A stretch of 6,573 nucleotides of DNA. Source: an uncultured Flavobacterium sp. (GTDB lineage Bacteria > Bacteroidota > Bacteroidia > Flavobacteriales > Flavobacteriaceae). Of the stretch, positions 1 through 5,813 are shown piece after piece (position 1 is the stretch's first letter; every line of letters begins with the position of its first letter). Below the pieces are notes generated by a model. The model saw only the letters and a program-made list of their open reading frames with translations. It was not told the origin of the DNA and did no database searches. Location: the NCBI GenBank assembly GCA_946479395.1, contig CAMLFV010000151.1, positions 1 to 6,573 of the forward strand, written 5' to 3'. Made by a program: the position numbers and the translations under genes.

Positions 1-1860
1 TTGTCGTTTACTTTGTTGTTAACGATCAGCTTGTCTTTTATTCATCACGATAAACCTGAAATTCTGTTACAAAACTGTGCCTATTTATTGTTAGGTGGAT
101 TGTTTTATACAATGATATCTATCGTTTTCTATTTTATTAAACCCAACCGATATATAAATCTTGAAGTTGCCGAATGTATTGAAATTACAGGTGAATATTT
201 AGAATTACGATCTAAGTTATGGATTGAAAATGCAGATCGTGAAAAAATCAACCGACAAATGTTGGAAAAGCAGGTTCGTATCAACGAATTGCACGAACAT
301 ATTCGCGAATATCTGGTTTACAATAAGGCACGTACATTAAACTCTAACAACAATCGAAAACTATTGGTTGCGTTGTCGTCATTGGTTGATATTTTAGAAC
401 TTGCCATGGCAAATACGTTCAATCATAAAGAGTTTATTGAGTTTTTTAAAGACGATGATTCTATTTTAGCCGAATATGAAACGTTGGCAAATAGTTTTTC
501 GATTACCTTAAAAAGTCTGGCTTTTCATATCAAAACAAATAAAAAACACCATTCTATTGGGAATTTGGCTAACGATTTCAAAAAATTGAAGTTGCGGATA
601 AACGATTATGTTAAAAATCAGAATATATCTATTTACGATGAAAATGCCGTAAACGTAAACAATTTACTTTTTTATGCCGATAAACAGATTGAAAAGATAA
701 AAGGTTTGGAACGTGTGTATAAAGAGCGTGTAAACGCCGATGAATTAAGAGGAAAGTATCGTGATTTAGAAAAATTCTTCACACCTGAACATTACCGTTT
801 AAAAACATTTTTAGATCATTTAAACTTTAAATCGTCCACTTTTAGATATGCCTTGCGCATTACTTTAACCATGTTTGTGGGATTGATTGTCGGCAATATC
901 TTTAATTTCGAAAATGCCTATTGGATTTTACTGACTATTGTGGTAATTATGCGACCTGGTTACGGCTTAACCAAGCAACGATCTACACACCGTGTTATTG
1001 GAACCATTATTGGAGGAATTTTAGGAATTTCGGCTCTTATCTTAATTGATAGTAATATTGCGTTAAGTGTTCTGGCAATTATTTCGATGCTTTTGGGATA
1101 TTGGTTTTCGGGTATCGATTATAAAGTTGGGGTAACTTTTGTAACCTTTTACGTAATTTTAATTTACGGATTGCTTACAGACAACGCCGAAACTCAATTG
1201 GTTTATAGGATTTTAGATACAGTTGTCGGTGCACTTTTAGCTTTTTTAGCTACCAGATTTGTTTGGCCAACATGGGAATTAAATTCTATGAACATTCATT
1301 TGGAAAATTCGCTGAAAGCCATAAAATTGTATATTATTGAAGTGAAGTATTACTATATAAAGAAAGGCGAACCATCAACATCATACAAACTGGCGAGAAA
1401 AAATGCTTTTATTGAAGTCGGAAATTTAATGGCTAGTTTCCAACGAATGATACAAGAACCAAAAGGTAAACAAGTTAACCGAGCAGAATTGTACGAGTTA
1501 ACTGTTTTAAACCAAACACTGGTTTCGTCGGCAGCGAGTATTGGAACGTATATTCAGTTTCATAAAACAACAGAAGCTTCAAAAGCTTTTAAGTTGGTTA
1601 TGGATTACATCAATAATAACTTAAGCCAGTCATTACATAATTTGGATTTTGATGCTGAAATAACGTCTGATATCGAAGAAGATTTTAAAATAAGTATTAC
1701 CGAATTAAAAGCGATCCGCAGGCAGGAAGTAGAAAAGTTAGATATTGACGATGCATCTAAAATTCAAAAACTAGAAGAATCTCAGTTGATAATCGACCAA
1801 TTAATATGGATGAGCAACTTATCTGAAAAAATTGAAAAAACAACATTAAAAATGAAATAA
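1..1860 (+). CDS. FUSC/YccS-type inner-membrane protein, 5' end outside window
   Basis: This frame is open from the first base, and codon 1 is TTG in mid-helix sequence, so the gene starts upstream of the window; 619 residues are visible and flavobacterial relatives are roughly 700-750. Residues 3-18 and 27-46 are the last helices of the N-terminal membrane block. Residues ~50-275 are a charged, helical soluble region. Residues ~285-422 form a second membrane block of about five helices containing the family's conserved loop (RPGYGLTKQR, 318-327, then STHRVIGT). Residues 423-619 are a soluble helical tail. The family (FUSC, PF13515 and related; E. coli YccS/YhfK, plant aluminium-activated transporters, AaeB) is linked to efflux of aromatic acids or other anions, but the substrate here cannot be read from sequence. 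No same-strand partner follows; the next gene is convergent. Family assignment is strong, transport role is inferred. Confidence 0.9.
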   Translation: MSFTLLLTISLSFIHHDKPEILLQNCAYLLLGGLFYTMISIVFYFIKPNRYINLEVAECIEITGEYLELRSKLWIENADREKINRQMLEKQVRINELHEHIREYLVYNKARTLNSNNNRKLLVALSSLVDILELAMANTFNHKEFIEFFKDDDSILAEYETLANSFSITLKSLAFHIKTNKKHHSIGNLANDFKKLKLRINDYVKNQNISIYDENAVNVNNLLFYADKQIEKIKGLERVYKERVNADELRGKYRDLEKFFTPEHYRLKTFLDHLNFKSSTFRYALRITLTMFVGLIVGNIFNFENAYWILLTIVVIMRPGYGLTKQRSTHRVIGTIIGGILGISALILIDSNIALSVLAIISMLLGYWFSGIDYKVGVTFVTFYVILIYGLLTDNAETQLVYRILDTVVGALLAFLATRFVWPTWELNSMNIHLENSLKAIKLYIIEVKYYYIKKGEPSTSYKLARKNAFIEVGNLMASFQRMIQEPKGKQVNRAELYELTVLNQTLVSSAASIGTYIQFHKTTEASKAFKLVMDYINNNLSQSLHNLDFDAEITSDIEEDFKISITELKAIRRQEVEKLDIDDASKIQKLEESQLIIDQLIWMSNLSEKIEKTTLKMK

Positions 1861-1930
1861 AAATCCGAAAAACACGCTGCACAGAAATAGTGTACAACTT
1901 TTTTTAGCAGTGTGTTTAAGCTCGGATTTT
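1860..1930 (+). terminator. Long imperfect hairpin, probable terminator after the FUSC gene
   Basis: The outer arms AAAATCCGA (1860-1868) and TCGGATTTT (1922-1930) pair perfectly. Inner arms AAACACGCTGC (1870-1880) and GCAGTGTGTTT (1907-1917) pair with one G-U. A 4-base bulge (AAGC, 1918-1921) faces a single A, and the loop is about 26 bases. The 3' arm runs into TTTTGTTTTT (1927-1936). It begins on the last base of the FUSC stop codon and lies between two convergent genes. On the other strand the hairpin is also followed by a T-rich stretch, so it may stop the DUF4173 transcript too. The rest of the gap (1931-2027) shows nothing beyond AT-rich sequence and a weak 5-bp hairpin at 2019-2034. 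Confidence 0.6.
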
Positions 1931-2027
1931 GTTTTTCCTTCAAAGATCAAATCATATCAGGAATATCAAAAGTGTTAAGTATTGATTCTTTTTTCAATTG
2001 CTTAAATCAGAATAAAATAGATTTCAA

Positions 2028-3407
2028 TTAATCTGTTTTAGCATTACTGTAATATAATTGTCTCGATAAAAACGGTAATTCACCGTAATACTTCAATCGG
2101 TTTAAAAGATATTTTGGTACTTCCTTATTCTTTTTTTTGTAATATTCAATCAACGTTTTTTCGTTTCCTGATAAATCATTAGTCAAATAGTACCAATCGA
2201 TTGTATCTTTCTGCAAATTGTAATTGGTCATAATATTTCCCCAGTTAAAAATCGAACAAAAGATCAAACTATAAAAAATGATCCATGACATTCTATCAAT
2301 CAAGTAAAAATTTGTTCTTTTTTGATGGATTTTTAAATACGAATAAACCAAACCAATCAAGCAAATAATCAAAAATAAATACACGCCCAAACGTTTGTAA
2401 GTTAATCCCATTGCGTTGATGTAAACAGAATTTTGATAAAAAGCCGATGCTATTAAAAAGCTGTTTAAGCCGATCCAAATTTTTGTTAATCGAAGCAACC
2501 ATGTATTGTTCTTTATAAAATTCAACGCATCTTTAAAGAAGAACAAAACCACCACCATTGCTAAGAAAACCGATGTGATGATTAAATAAATCTGACTGTG
2601 CGTTCGCGAACTGTATTCGGAAATATGCTGAATGGTTTGCTGTGCATTTTCTACATTAAAAACAATTACAAAGAATAACAACATGCAGTTTAAACTAACC
2701 AATGTGATGATTCCGCTACGAAATTCAAAATCAATTGGAATAAAATTAAACGACGGTTTTAAAGTGTTTTGCTGTTCTTTAGTGAAATTGAATTTTAGAC
2801 TTTTATCGATGATTTTAATAAAATCGAATACCTTGATATGCCAAAACACAAAACTTATGTAAAAACCGAAGATGATGGTAAAGATGATTAAGCCGTCGAT
2901 ATTCCATTCGTAACGATTGTACCACTCACTTAACATATCGCTCGATGAAACATACAATCCAAAGAAGACCGACAAGATGCAAAAAGGCAAAATTATGTAT
3001 GAGAAAATGGTGACCATTGTTTTTTTAGAATCTTCTTTTTTGAATTCGAACCACTGGTCTATCAAAAAAATTCTACCCACAAATGCAGGCCAACTCAATA
3101 CAAAATTAAATGCTTTTGAAATTAATTTTAGTTGAGGATCTACCACATAGTACCTAAAAACAAACGACGAAATTACTACCGAAAACACTGTAACTACTGA
3201 TAACAGCCATGCATTTGAAAAGCTTGTAGCTACAACACAAAGTGCTAAAGTTAACGCCCTTTTATCGCGTAACAATTTACGCTGTAAAACCAATTGTGCA
3301 ATTAATAGAATTATTGCAAAGATGGAAAGATTAATGCCGAGTTCCTGATCATAAAAAAGGACAACGAACATAATGGTGCTGATAAAAATTAAAAACTGTT
3401 TTTTCAT
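2028..3407 (-). CDS. DUF4173/DUF4153-type polytopic membrane protein
   Basis: The product is 459 residues from the ATG at 3407 (MKKQFLIFIS). An in-frame TTG at 3440 would add 11 residues but would place a perfect inverted repeat inside the gene, so I prefer the ATG. About ten to twelve hydrophobic segments are visible, including ~5-19, 23-41, 50-82, 130-153, 171-190, 231-251, 271-291, 308-323, 338-358 and 372-390. The stretch around residues 321-345 (AFYQNSVYINAMGLTYKRLG) matches the conserved core of the DUF4173 family as I remember it. The C-terminal ~60 residues are soluble, with an IDWYYLTNDLSG motif. Family function is unknown; there is no visible catalytic motif. It is the last gene of a cassette with a winged-helix regulator and a second membrane protein upstream, which suggests a regulated envelope function (inference). 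A possible attenuator and operator lie just before it. Confidence 0.8.
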   Translation of the reverse strand: MKKQFLIFISTIMFVVLFYDQELGINLSIFAIILLIAQLVLQRKLLRDKRALTLALCVVATSFSNAWLLSVVTVFSVVISSFVFRYYVVDPQLKLISKAFNFVLSWPAFVGRIFLIDQWFEFKKEDSKKTMVTIFSYIILPFCILSVFFGLYVSSSDMLSEWYNRYEWNIDGLIIFTIIFGFYISFVFWHIKVFDFIKIIDKSLKFNFTKEQQNTLKPSFNFIPIDFEFRSGIITLVSLNCMLLFFVIVFNVENAQQTIQHISEYSSRTHSQIYLIITSVFLAMVVVLFFFKDALNFIKNNTWLLRLTKIWIGLNSFLIASAFYQNSVYINAMGLTYKRLGVYLFLIICLIGLVYSYLKIHQKRTNFYLIDRMSWIIFYSLIFCSIFNWGNIMTNYNLQKDTIDWYYLTNDLSGNEKTLIEYYKKKNKEVPKYLLNRLKYYGELPFLSRQLYYSNAKTD

Positions 3408-3426
3408 AATATTTATAAATAAAAGT

Positions 3427-3443
3427 ACTTTGTTTTTCAAAGT
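3427..3443 (-). promoter_or_regulatory. Inverted repeat ACTTTG-N5-CAAAGT, predicted operator copy 2
   Basis: Perfect 6-bp arms ACTTTG (3427-3432) and CAAAGT (3438-3443) flank a 5-base T spacer. The repeat sits 19 bases upstream of the ATG at 3407, in the gap between the regulator and the DUF4173 gene. The same arms with the same spacer length recur at the cassette promoter (4374-4390), and in both copies a T flanks each side on the + strand. Size and symmetry suit a dimeric winged-helix protein. It could instead act as a small RNA hairpin in the leader. On the minus strand AAACTTTG is one base off the TAnnTTTG box, but I see no TTG at the right distance upstream, so a promoter here is not supported. 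Confidence 0.45.
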
Positions 3444-3451
3444 TTATTATT

Positions 3452-3483
3452 AAAAAAATAAGACGTTACTGTCTCATTATTTT
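3452..3483 (-). terminator. Possible attenuator between regulator and DUF4173 gene
   Basis: In the minus-strand transcript AAAATAATGAGAC (3483-3471) pairs with GTCTTATTTTTTT (3464-3452) around the 6-base loop AGTAAC, giving 12 pairs of 13 with one G-U and one U-U mismatch. The 3' arm ends in a run of seven U. The loop overlaps the regulator's stop codon (3468-3466), so a ribosome finishing the regulator would disturb the hairpin. This geometry fits partial termination that lowers DUF4173 expression relative to the first two genes. The stem is AT-rich and its strength is uncertain. Confidence 0.4.
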
Positions 3484-3756
3484 TTCTAGAAAAGCAAGAT
3501 GTTGTTGAAATGCCAACTTGCCTGCTTCGGTAATTTTATAGGAAGTTCGCGGCTTTTTACCAACAAACTCCTTTTTAATTTCTATGTATTCGTTCTTTTC
3601 CAAAGCGGAAGAATGGCTTGCCAAATTTCCATCGGTAACCTGTAGGAGGCTTTTCATTTCGGTAAAATCTACCCAATCATTCACCATGAGAACAGACATT
3701 ATACCTAACCGAACCCTACTTTCAAATTCTTTATTTAAACCGCTAATTAAACTCAT
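3466..3756 (-). CDS. Winged-helix transcriptional regulator (HTH_34/ArsR-MarR-like)
   Basis: This is a 96-residue single-domain DNA-binding protein, the usual length for this small family (Pfam winged helix DNA-binding domain, PF13601). Residues 9-27 (KEFESRVRLGIMSVLMVND) are the first helix. The predicted recognition region is TDGNLASHSSALEKNEYIE (41-59), and the wing is KKEFVGKKPRTSYKITEAG (61-79). No metal-binding cysteine pair or ligand domain is present, so how it senses a signal is not visible. Its ATG directly follows the TAA of the upstream membrane-protein gene with no gap, which implies translational coupling and joint control. The pairing suggests the membrane protein may relay or modulate its activity (inference). 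Its likely targets are the ACTTTG-N5-CAAAGT repeats at 4374-4390 and 3427-3443. Family call is firm; repressor versus activator is unproven. Confidence 0.88.
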   Translation of the reverse strand: MSLISGLNKEFESRVRLGIMSVLMVNDWVDFTEMKSLLQVTDGNLASHSSALEKNEYIEIKKEFVGKKPRTSYKITEAGKLAFQQHLAFLEKIMRQ

Positions 3757-4365
3757 TTACTTGTATTTTCTGTATAAAATAATACCGTAAACAATATGCA
3801 AAATTCCAAAACCAATCGTCCAAAATATCAATCCTTTACCAATAAAAAACAAAGACAAACAACCAAGGATAATCTCAAGAAAACCTAAATATTTAATATC
3901 AGAATACGTATATTTTTCAGCACTCACTAAAGCCAATCCATAGAAAATTAAGGTTGTGCCAGCGATCAATCCATATAAATTATACTGCAACAAGGCTAAA
4001 ACAAAAATACCCCCAACTGCTAAAGGTATTGCCAATTGAACCAAAATTTTCTTTGTAGTAGCTGTCCAGATTTGTAAACCTAATTTTTTACTTTTACGAA
4101 CTGTGAAATAGCAACCGAAAAAAATTGCTAATAATAATGCTGATGCGCCTAAAACAAACAACTCAAACACCAATTTTTCATTGAATACATAATCCGTACT
4201 AAAATCAATTTGATATTTTTTTAGTATTGTAATTGCAAGAACACCTGTTACTAAACCTACAATACCTGCTCCTATTCCGGATAATCCGCTTAAAGATAAA
4301 AATCGAGACGAACGTTCCATCATGGAACGAATATGCGCTAAATCATCAGAAATTTTTTGATCCAT
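3757..4365 (-). CDS. Six-helix membrane protein of unknown function
   Basis: The product is 202 residues from the ATG at 4365, which lies about 20 bases downstream of a good Bacteroidota -7 box. A short charged N-terminal stretch ends in SMMERSSRFLSLSGLSG (14-30), a motif I recognise from Bacteroidota membrane proteins sitting beside this type of regulator. Six hydrophobic segments follow at about 26-46, 66-88, 106-126, 129-147, 156-175 and 178-197, with a basic C-terminus (YRKYK). There is no signal peptide and no enzyme or transporter motif. It is the first gene of the cassette and abuts the regulator gene (TAA then ATG). It could be a sensor or tether for the regulator, or its regulated target; the sequence does not decide. 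Confidence 0.8.
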   Translation of the reverse strand: MDQKISDDLAHIRSMMERSSRFLSLSGLSGIGAGIVGLVTGVLAITILKKYQIDFSTDYVFNEKLVFELFVLGASALLLAIFFGCYFTVRKSKKLGLQIWTATTKKILVQLAIPLAVGGIFVLALLQYNLYGLIAGTTLIFYGLALVSAEKYTYSDIKYLGFLEIILGCLSLFFIGKGLIFWTIGFGILHIVYGIILYRKYK

Positions 4366-4373
4366 TATTATTT

Positions 4374-4390
4374 ACTTTGAAACACAAAGT
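4374..4390 (-). promoter_or_regulatory. Inverted repeat ACTTTG-N5-CAAAGT, predicted operator copy 1
   Basis: ACTTTG (4374-4379) and CAAAGT (4385-4390) are perfect 6-bp arms separated by AAACA. On the minus strand one arm forms the last six bases of the -7 box TAACTTTG, and the other arm covers the expected start of transcription. A protein bound here would block RNA polymerase, the usual layout of autorepression. The identical arms and spacing recur at 3427-3443, which raises confidence that it is a shared site rather than chance. Confidence 0.5.
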
Positions 4391-4415
4391 TATTTGAATT
4401 ATTGAATTAACCAAA
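4385..4415 (-). promoter_or_regulatory. Bacteroidota-type promoter of the membrane protein-regulator operon
   Basis: On the minus strand a TTTG (-33 element, 4415-4412) is followed after 19 bases by TAACTTTG (-7 element, 4392-4385), a full match to the Bacteroidota consensus TAnnTTTG with normal spacing. The expected start lies a few bases further on, giving a leader of about 10-15 bases before the ATG at 4365. The -7 box overlaps the predicted operator at 4374-4390. Confidence 0.65.
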
Positions 4416-4469
4416 AATAATTTATAAATATTTTTTGTAGATTTATTTTTTATTTAGATTTAATATAAA

Positions 4470-4477
4470 TAAATTTG
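4470..4477 (+). promoter_or_regulatory. Probable -7 box of the T9SS cargo gene promoter
   Basis: TAAATTTG fits the Bacteroidota -7 consensus TAnnTTTG and lies 26 bases upstream of the ATG at 4504. No TTG is found at the usual 17-23 base spacing upstream; the nearest (4435-4437) is 32 bases away and the expected -33 position is a T tract. The promoter is therefore plausible but incomplete. It diverges from the cassette promoter, with the two -7 boxes about 78 bases apart. Confidence 0.4.
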
Positions 4478-4503
4478 CGTAATTAAATTTTAATCTATTA
4501 GTT

Positions 4504-5262
4504 ATGAATAATTTTTACTCAACAAAAAAACGTTTAACATCTTTATGCTTATTAGCAATTGGATTAGTATCATTTAACGCAAACAGCCAATGTACTCCAG
4601 TTGCAACTATTAATGAAACCTTTGACGCAATAACAGCAATGCCAAATTGTTGGAATAAAAGCGGGAATGTTCTTTTTATGGGTAATGCCGCTGTAATGTA
4701 CAGTGGAGGTGCACCAACTACTGGTGGTGTTATTTACTTAATTTCTCCTGAATTATCAACTATAGATGGTAATCATTTATTAGAATACGTTTTAACAACT
4801 GCTGCACCTAATAACAATGGAGCCCTTGAAATTGGTACTATGAGTGACAATACTGATTTCACCACATTTTCAGCAATAACAACTCCTACACCTAATGGAG
4901 GAACATATACAACAGCTGCAATTCCTGCTAATTCAGGACATAAGTATATTGCTTTTAAATTTACTTATACAGGAGTACACCAAGGAGTAACAATAGATAA
5001 TGTTGAATGGAAAACCGCATTAAGCACTCCTAAATTTGACACTAGCAAAGTAACGGTTTATCCTAACCCAACTTCTGGAATTTTTAATGTAGATTCTGAA
5101 TTGAATATCGCAAAAATTGAAGTTTTCAACTCAACAGGGCAAAAAGTTTTAGCTACTGCTAATAAGGAAATTAATTTACAAAATGCCGCTAACGGGTTAT
5201 ATTTTGTAACTGTTACAACAAAGGAAGGTACACAAGGTACTTATAAATTGATCAAAAAATAA
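4504..5262 (+). CDS. Small secreted protein with T9SS type A sorting domain
   Basis: The product is 252 residues. It begins with a typical Sec signal peptide: basic KKR at 8-10, a hydrophobic core at ~12-24, and likely cleavage after NANS (28). Residues 32-168 are rich in Thr, Asn and Gly and look like a beta-sandwich of the choice-of-anchor-J/cleaved-adhesin kind, starting NETFDAITAMPNCW and ending VTIDNVEW. C30 and C49 could form a disulfide. Residues ~174-252 are a type A T9SS C-terminal domain (TIGR04183 type): VTVYPNPTSGIFNV (183-196), IEVFNSTGQKV (205-215), NGLYFVTVTT (230-239) and the terminal KLIKK. The protein should cross the inner membrane by Sec and the outer membrane by the type IX system, where the C-terminal domain is removed and the protein is attached or released. 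There is no enzyme motif, so binding or adhesion is only a guess. The gene is alone on its strand. Confidence 0.9.
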   Translation: MNNFYSTKKRLTSLCLLAIGLVSFNANSQCTPVATINETFDAITAMPNCWNKSGNVLFMGNAAVMYSGGAPTTGGVIYLISPELSTIDGNHLLEYVLTTAAPNNNGALEIGTMSDNTDFTTFSAITTPTPNGGTYTTAAIPANSGHKYIAFKFTYTGVHQGVTIDNVEWKTALSTPKFDTSKVTVYPNPTSGIFNVDSELNIAKIEVFNSTGQKVLATANKEINLQNAANGLYFVTVTTKEGTQGTYKLIKK

Positions 5263-5280
5263 GAAGAAGAAAATCTTTAT

Positions 5281-5319
5281 AAAAAAACTCCCCTTTAAAT
5301 TTAAAGAGGAGTTTTTTTT
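5281..5319. terminator. Bidirectional intrinsic terminator
   Basis: A7 followed by CTCC (5281-5291) pairs with GGAG followed by T7 (5308-5318). The stem continues inward with one C/A mismatch (5292/5307) and then CTTTA against TAAAG around a short loop. Transcripts from either strand end in a hairpin plus a U run. It lies between the stop of the T9SS cargo gene (5262) and the stop of the convergent gene (5330), so it serves both. Confidence 0.85.
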
Positions 5320-5329
5320 ATTTGTTGTA

Positions 5330-5812
5330 CTAAAAAAAGCGACTATGCCAGCTTTCGCCTGCAGGAACTTCCCAAAATTCTTCAAATTCTTCTATAGTAT
5401 TTACCAGATTATTAAAGACAATTGTATTTGCGTTAACAGCTTTTTCTTTTGCCATCTTCTTGAAATCGATTAACGATTTATGCGCAATGAATTCGCCTGT
5501 TTTATAGGTTACGTTCATTTTATCTAATAGATCGATTCCGAATTTTTGTTCTAAATCCTGAATGATTCTCACCGACGCATCAATTGAGCAACCCGATGCG
5601 GCATGATATTCCTGATCTACCGCTAAAATAATAAAACGATTGTATTTTATTTGGTACGATCCTTTTAAAGGTGTGCTGTGTGCTGCCCAATTTTCAACAA
5701 AATCGGTTAACAGTTCGTTCGCAGTTGCAACTTCTTCATCGGTCATTTTTCTGTTTGCCTGGTAAATCCATATTCTGGCAGATTTAGGCATTTCTTCAAA
5801 AGGTACAAACAT
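5330..5812 (-). CDS. Conserved flavobacterial protein of unknown function
   Basis: The product is 160 residues from the ATG at 5812 (MFVPFEEMPKSARIWIYQAN). A longer start at 5836 would overlap the upstream gene and adds eight residues that do not look like the family, whose members as I recall begin M-[YF]-VPFE. Landmarks are YQIKYNRFIILAVDQE (53-68), the SGCSIDASVRIIQDLE motif (73-88), DLLDKMNVTYK (94-104), KMAKEKA (119-125) and a C-terminal WEVPAGESWHSRFF (147-160). It is a soluble cytoplasmic-looking protein with no signal peptide. Relatives are often labelled 'ABC transporter ATPase', but there is no Walker A, signature or Walker B motif, so that name is unsupported. One base separates its ATG from the stop of the Fe-S gene, so the two are co-transcribed and probably coupled. 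Confidence 0.85.
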   Translation of the reverse strand: MFVPFEEMPKSARIWIYQANRKMTDEEVATANELLTDFVENWAAHSTPLKGSYQIKYNRFIILAVDQEYHAASGCSIDASVRIIQDLEQKFGIDLLDKMNVTYKTGEFIAHKSLIDFKKMAKEKAVNANTIVFNNLVNTIEEFEEFWEVPAGESWHSRFF

Positions 5813-5813
5813 A

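Noticed and set aside
1..3. TTG at base 1 as the true start of the FUSC gene
   Set aside because: The sequence begins inside a hydrophobic segment that matches the middle of the family's N-terminal membrane block, so the gene simply runs off the window edge.
2296..3135. Short open frames of about 70 residues on both strands within the DUF4173 gene (2296-2502, 2632-2862, 2917-3135)
   Set aside because: They lie fully inside a well-supported membrane-protein gene, have no family resemblance and no promoter, and are expected by chance in such AT-rich DNA.
3408..3440. TTG start at 3440 extending the DUF4173 protein by 11 residues
   Set aside because: An ATG exists at 3407, and the extension would place the perfect ACTTTG-N5-CAAAGT repeat across the start codon.
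3584..3790. 68-codon open frame on the + strand opposite the regulator
   Set aside because: It is antisense to a clear winged-helix gene and its translation has no recognisable domain.
4588..4593. Lipoprotein lipobox at the signal peptide end of the T9SS cargo protein (cysteine at residue 30)
   Set aside because: The residues before the cysteine are ANSQ, and glutamine at -1 does not fit a lipobox; ordinary signal peptidase I cleavage is more likely.
5197..5385. 62-codon open frame on the - strand across the terminator
   Set aside because: It spans the bidirectional terminator and the ends of two real genes, and its phenylalanine/lysine-rich product reflects the A/T runs.
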